In this document: piece after piece, positions 63,066 to 64,000 of the stretch
Layout of the letters: every line of letters begins with the position of its first letter
Numbering within the stretch: the stretch's first letter is position 1
Assembly (NCBI GenBank): GCA_041688015.1
Contig: JBDNIY010000001.1
Span: forward strand, 124,001-188,000
DNA: 64,000 bases
Source of the DNA: Parvibaculum sp041688015
GTDB lineage: Bacteria; Pseudomonadota; Alphaproteobacteria; Parvibaculales; Parvibaculaceae
Direction of reading: 5' to 3'
Made by a program: the position numbers and the translations under genes
Notes under the pieces: generated by a model
Databases searched by the model: none
What the model saw: only the letters and a program-made list of their open reading frames with translations
Told to the model about the DNA's origin: nothing

Positions 63066-63401
63066 GTGAGTGAGGTATATCGCGCTGTTTGCGTATCCAA
63101 GAGCGATTCCGGTCAGATAACCGAACTCGTCACGATCGGCCTTTTTTGCAAGTCGATATATATGGAAAAAAGCAGTGCGGCAGGTCTTGCGCTGGCGCCC
63201 CGCCATGATGAAGAAGCAGATGACGATGTTATAATTTACGAAGATTACCTATGCAAGAAACTGGTAATTGACGGATTCAGGCGTTTCAAAGAATCGGGCC
63301 GCAAGGGCCTGGTATTGGGTGTCGGCCATCATCAGATGGATGGCGTCCACGCGCCTCTCGAAGGCGTTCCTCCCAACTTCCCCGCTAGTGTCCCTCGCTA
63401 G
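63066..63401 (+). other. Doubtful small ORF, possibly a gene remnant
   Basis: A 111-codon frame starting GTG. The first 25 residues (SEVYRAVCVSKSDSGQITELVTIG) resemble the N-terminus of zinc-type alcohol dehydrogenases/quinone oxidoreductases, but the rest does not follow that family. The final codons run into the terminator stem. It may be the remains of an oxidoreductase gene or chance; I would not treat it as a working gene. Confidence 0.3.
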
Positions 63402-63413
63402 CGGGGAGTTTTT
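63380..63413 (+). terminator. Rho-independent terminator
   Basis: CCCCGCTAG (63380-63388) and CTAGCGGGG (63398-63406) make a perfect 9-bp stem with a 9-base loop, followed by AGTTTTT. It closes the lactonase-synthetase unit before the AhpD-like gene. The 150 bp from here to 63565 hold no gene. Confidence 0.88.
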
Positions 63414-63565
63414 CCCGTTACGCCGTAAGGATAGAGGATGCCGACCTAGTGCGAAATTTCAGGCATCATGATCTGGCCGTTCAAAACGTAAAACAGCTTT
63501 TATCCGGCGCATCAATAGAGGCCACAGATGACGCAAGTATATAAATATTTTCGAGGGGTTTCACG

Positions 63566-64000
63566 ATGACAGCGCAACCGATCAGCAGGTTTCCAGTACC
63601 AAAGCTTTCTGATCTTCCTGACGATATCGCCGCACGGATTGCGGAGGTACAGGAGAGCGCTGGCTTTGTGCCCAATGTATTTTTGGTGCTTGCTCACCGC
63701 CCAGAGGAATTCCGAGCATTCTTTTCTTATCATGATGCTCTTATGGACAAACCAGGCAATCTCACGAAGGCCGAACGAGAGATGATCGTTGTCGCCACGA
63801 GCAGTGCCAACCAATGTCAGTACTGCGTTGTCGCTCATGGAGCAATTTTGCGCGTGCGCGCCAAGAACCCCCATATTGCTGATCAGATTGCCACCAACTA
63901 TCGCAAGGCCGACATTACCGTGAGACAGAAGGCGATGTTGGACTTCGCCATGAAGGTGTCTGCCAGAGCATACGAGGTTGATGATATCGATATGGAAATC
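63566..64000 (+). CDS. AhpD-like/carboxymuconolactone decarboxylase family protein, partial
   Basis: 145 residues visible, running off the right edge without a stop. It starts MTAQPISRFPVPKLSDLPDD and belongs to the peroxidase-related AhpD-like family: the redox pair is Cys84-x-x-Cys87 in NQCQYCVVAHG, the usual CxxCxxxH site, in an all-helical fold (LTKAEREMIVVATSSANQ before it). Family members act as thiol-dependent peroxidases or reductases. GAGGGG precedes the ATG at 63566. It begins a new transcription unit after the terminator at 63380-63413. Confidence 0.85.
   Translation, partial: MTAQPISRFPVPKLSDLPDDIAARIAEVQESAGFVPNVFLVLAHRPEEFRAFFSYHDALMDKPGNLTKAEREMIVVATSSANQCQYCVVAHGAILRVRAKNPHIADQIATNYRKADITVRQKAMLDFAMKVSARAYEVDDIDMEI

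Noticed and set aside
1..64000. tRNA or rRNA genes, for example as integration targets
   Set aside because: I found no cloverleaf-like segment or T-loop GGTTCGAAT-type motif at the island edges; a covariance search would settle it.

Overview
The window reads as chromosomal DNA of an alphaproteobacterium, most likely of the Hyphomicrobiales/Rhizobiales type. This rests on family content (alpha-2-macroglobulin/pbpC pair, a PQQ alcohol dehydrogenase set, alphaproteobacterial-style DUF6538 integrase and IS21 remnants) and on moderate-to-high GC. I could not test it by search, so the genus is open. A conserved-looking left arm is followed by a mosaic of mobile DNA, which carries a complete-looking operon for an aryl-polyene-type pigment lipid and ends in a catabolic/transport locus.

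Left arm (1-23.6 kb). A periplasmic defence/repair pair comes first: alpha-2-macroglobulin with a CWEQ thioester motif and PbpC. Housekeeping and metabolic genes follow: a VOC protein, a MAPEG protein, a Tat-exported molybdopterin oxidoreductase with its cytochrome b, N-carbamoylputrescine amidase, acyl-CoA dehydrogenase, a DEAD-box helicase with a DbpA-like domain and repetitive basic tail, a hydrolase, TerB, an aldo/keto reductase, a YrhK protein and a DUF3089 protein. The arm ends with a PQQ alcohol dehydrogenase operon (dehydrogenase, periplasmic binding protein, lipoprotein cytochrome c). The dehydrogenase has the Asp-x-Asp signature of lanthanide enzymes but is cut by one in-frame amber codon.

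Mobile region (23.6-31.4 kb and 45.7-50.9 kb). A decapitated MFS transporter abuts a 5' fragment of a DUF6538 integrase. A second, diverged copy of the same integrase start, broken at the same codon, lies 21.6 kb to the right, and both are followed by arrays of CAGGG/TATCAGG motifs. Between them lie a HigB/HigA-type toxin-antitoxin pair with a palindromic operator, two inverted IstB remnants flanking a PemK-type toxin-antitoxin pair and a DUF4238 gene, a small element bounded by inverted repeats, and an MsbA-like exporter that has lost its N-terminus. Beyond the second integrase copy is a small phage-like module: a hypothetical protein, a frameshifted ParB-domain DNA methyltransferase, a DUF5681 protein and terminase large subunit.

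Pigment operon (31.4-45.7 kb). Fourteen genes on the + strand, almost every one overlapping its neighbour: two acyl carrier proteins, a membrane protein, an AMP-ligase fused to a hotdog dehydratase, a glycosyltransferase fused to an acyltransferase, an aromatic amino-acid ammonia-lyase, a LolA-like carrier, an MMPL exporter, a flavoprotein, a DUF3261 lipoprotein, two ketosynthases with intact Cys-His-His, a second dehydratase and a ketoreductase. The order matches apeE to apeR of aryl polyene clusters. The upstream apeA-D part, including the chain-length-factor partner, is absent, and the cluster now starts next to the broken exporter gene.

Right arm (50.9-64.0 kb). Baeyer-Villiger monooxygenase, YCF48-like protein, RND/MMPL transporter, DUF1302 and DUF1329 envelope proteins, SMP-30/lactonase, acyl-CoA synthetase and an AhpD-like protein that runs off the window. 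The enzymes suggest a route ketone -> lactone -> hydroxy acid -> CoA thioester, with envelope proteins for a hydrophobic substrate. A roughly 235-bp region ending in an identical palindrome (GTCAATGACTATTGAC) lies upstream of both the monooxygenase and the transporter operon. This points to a shared, undescribed regulon and is the strongest candidate for a new system here.
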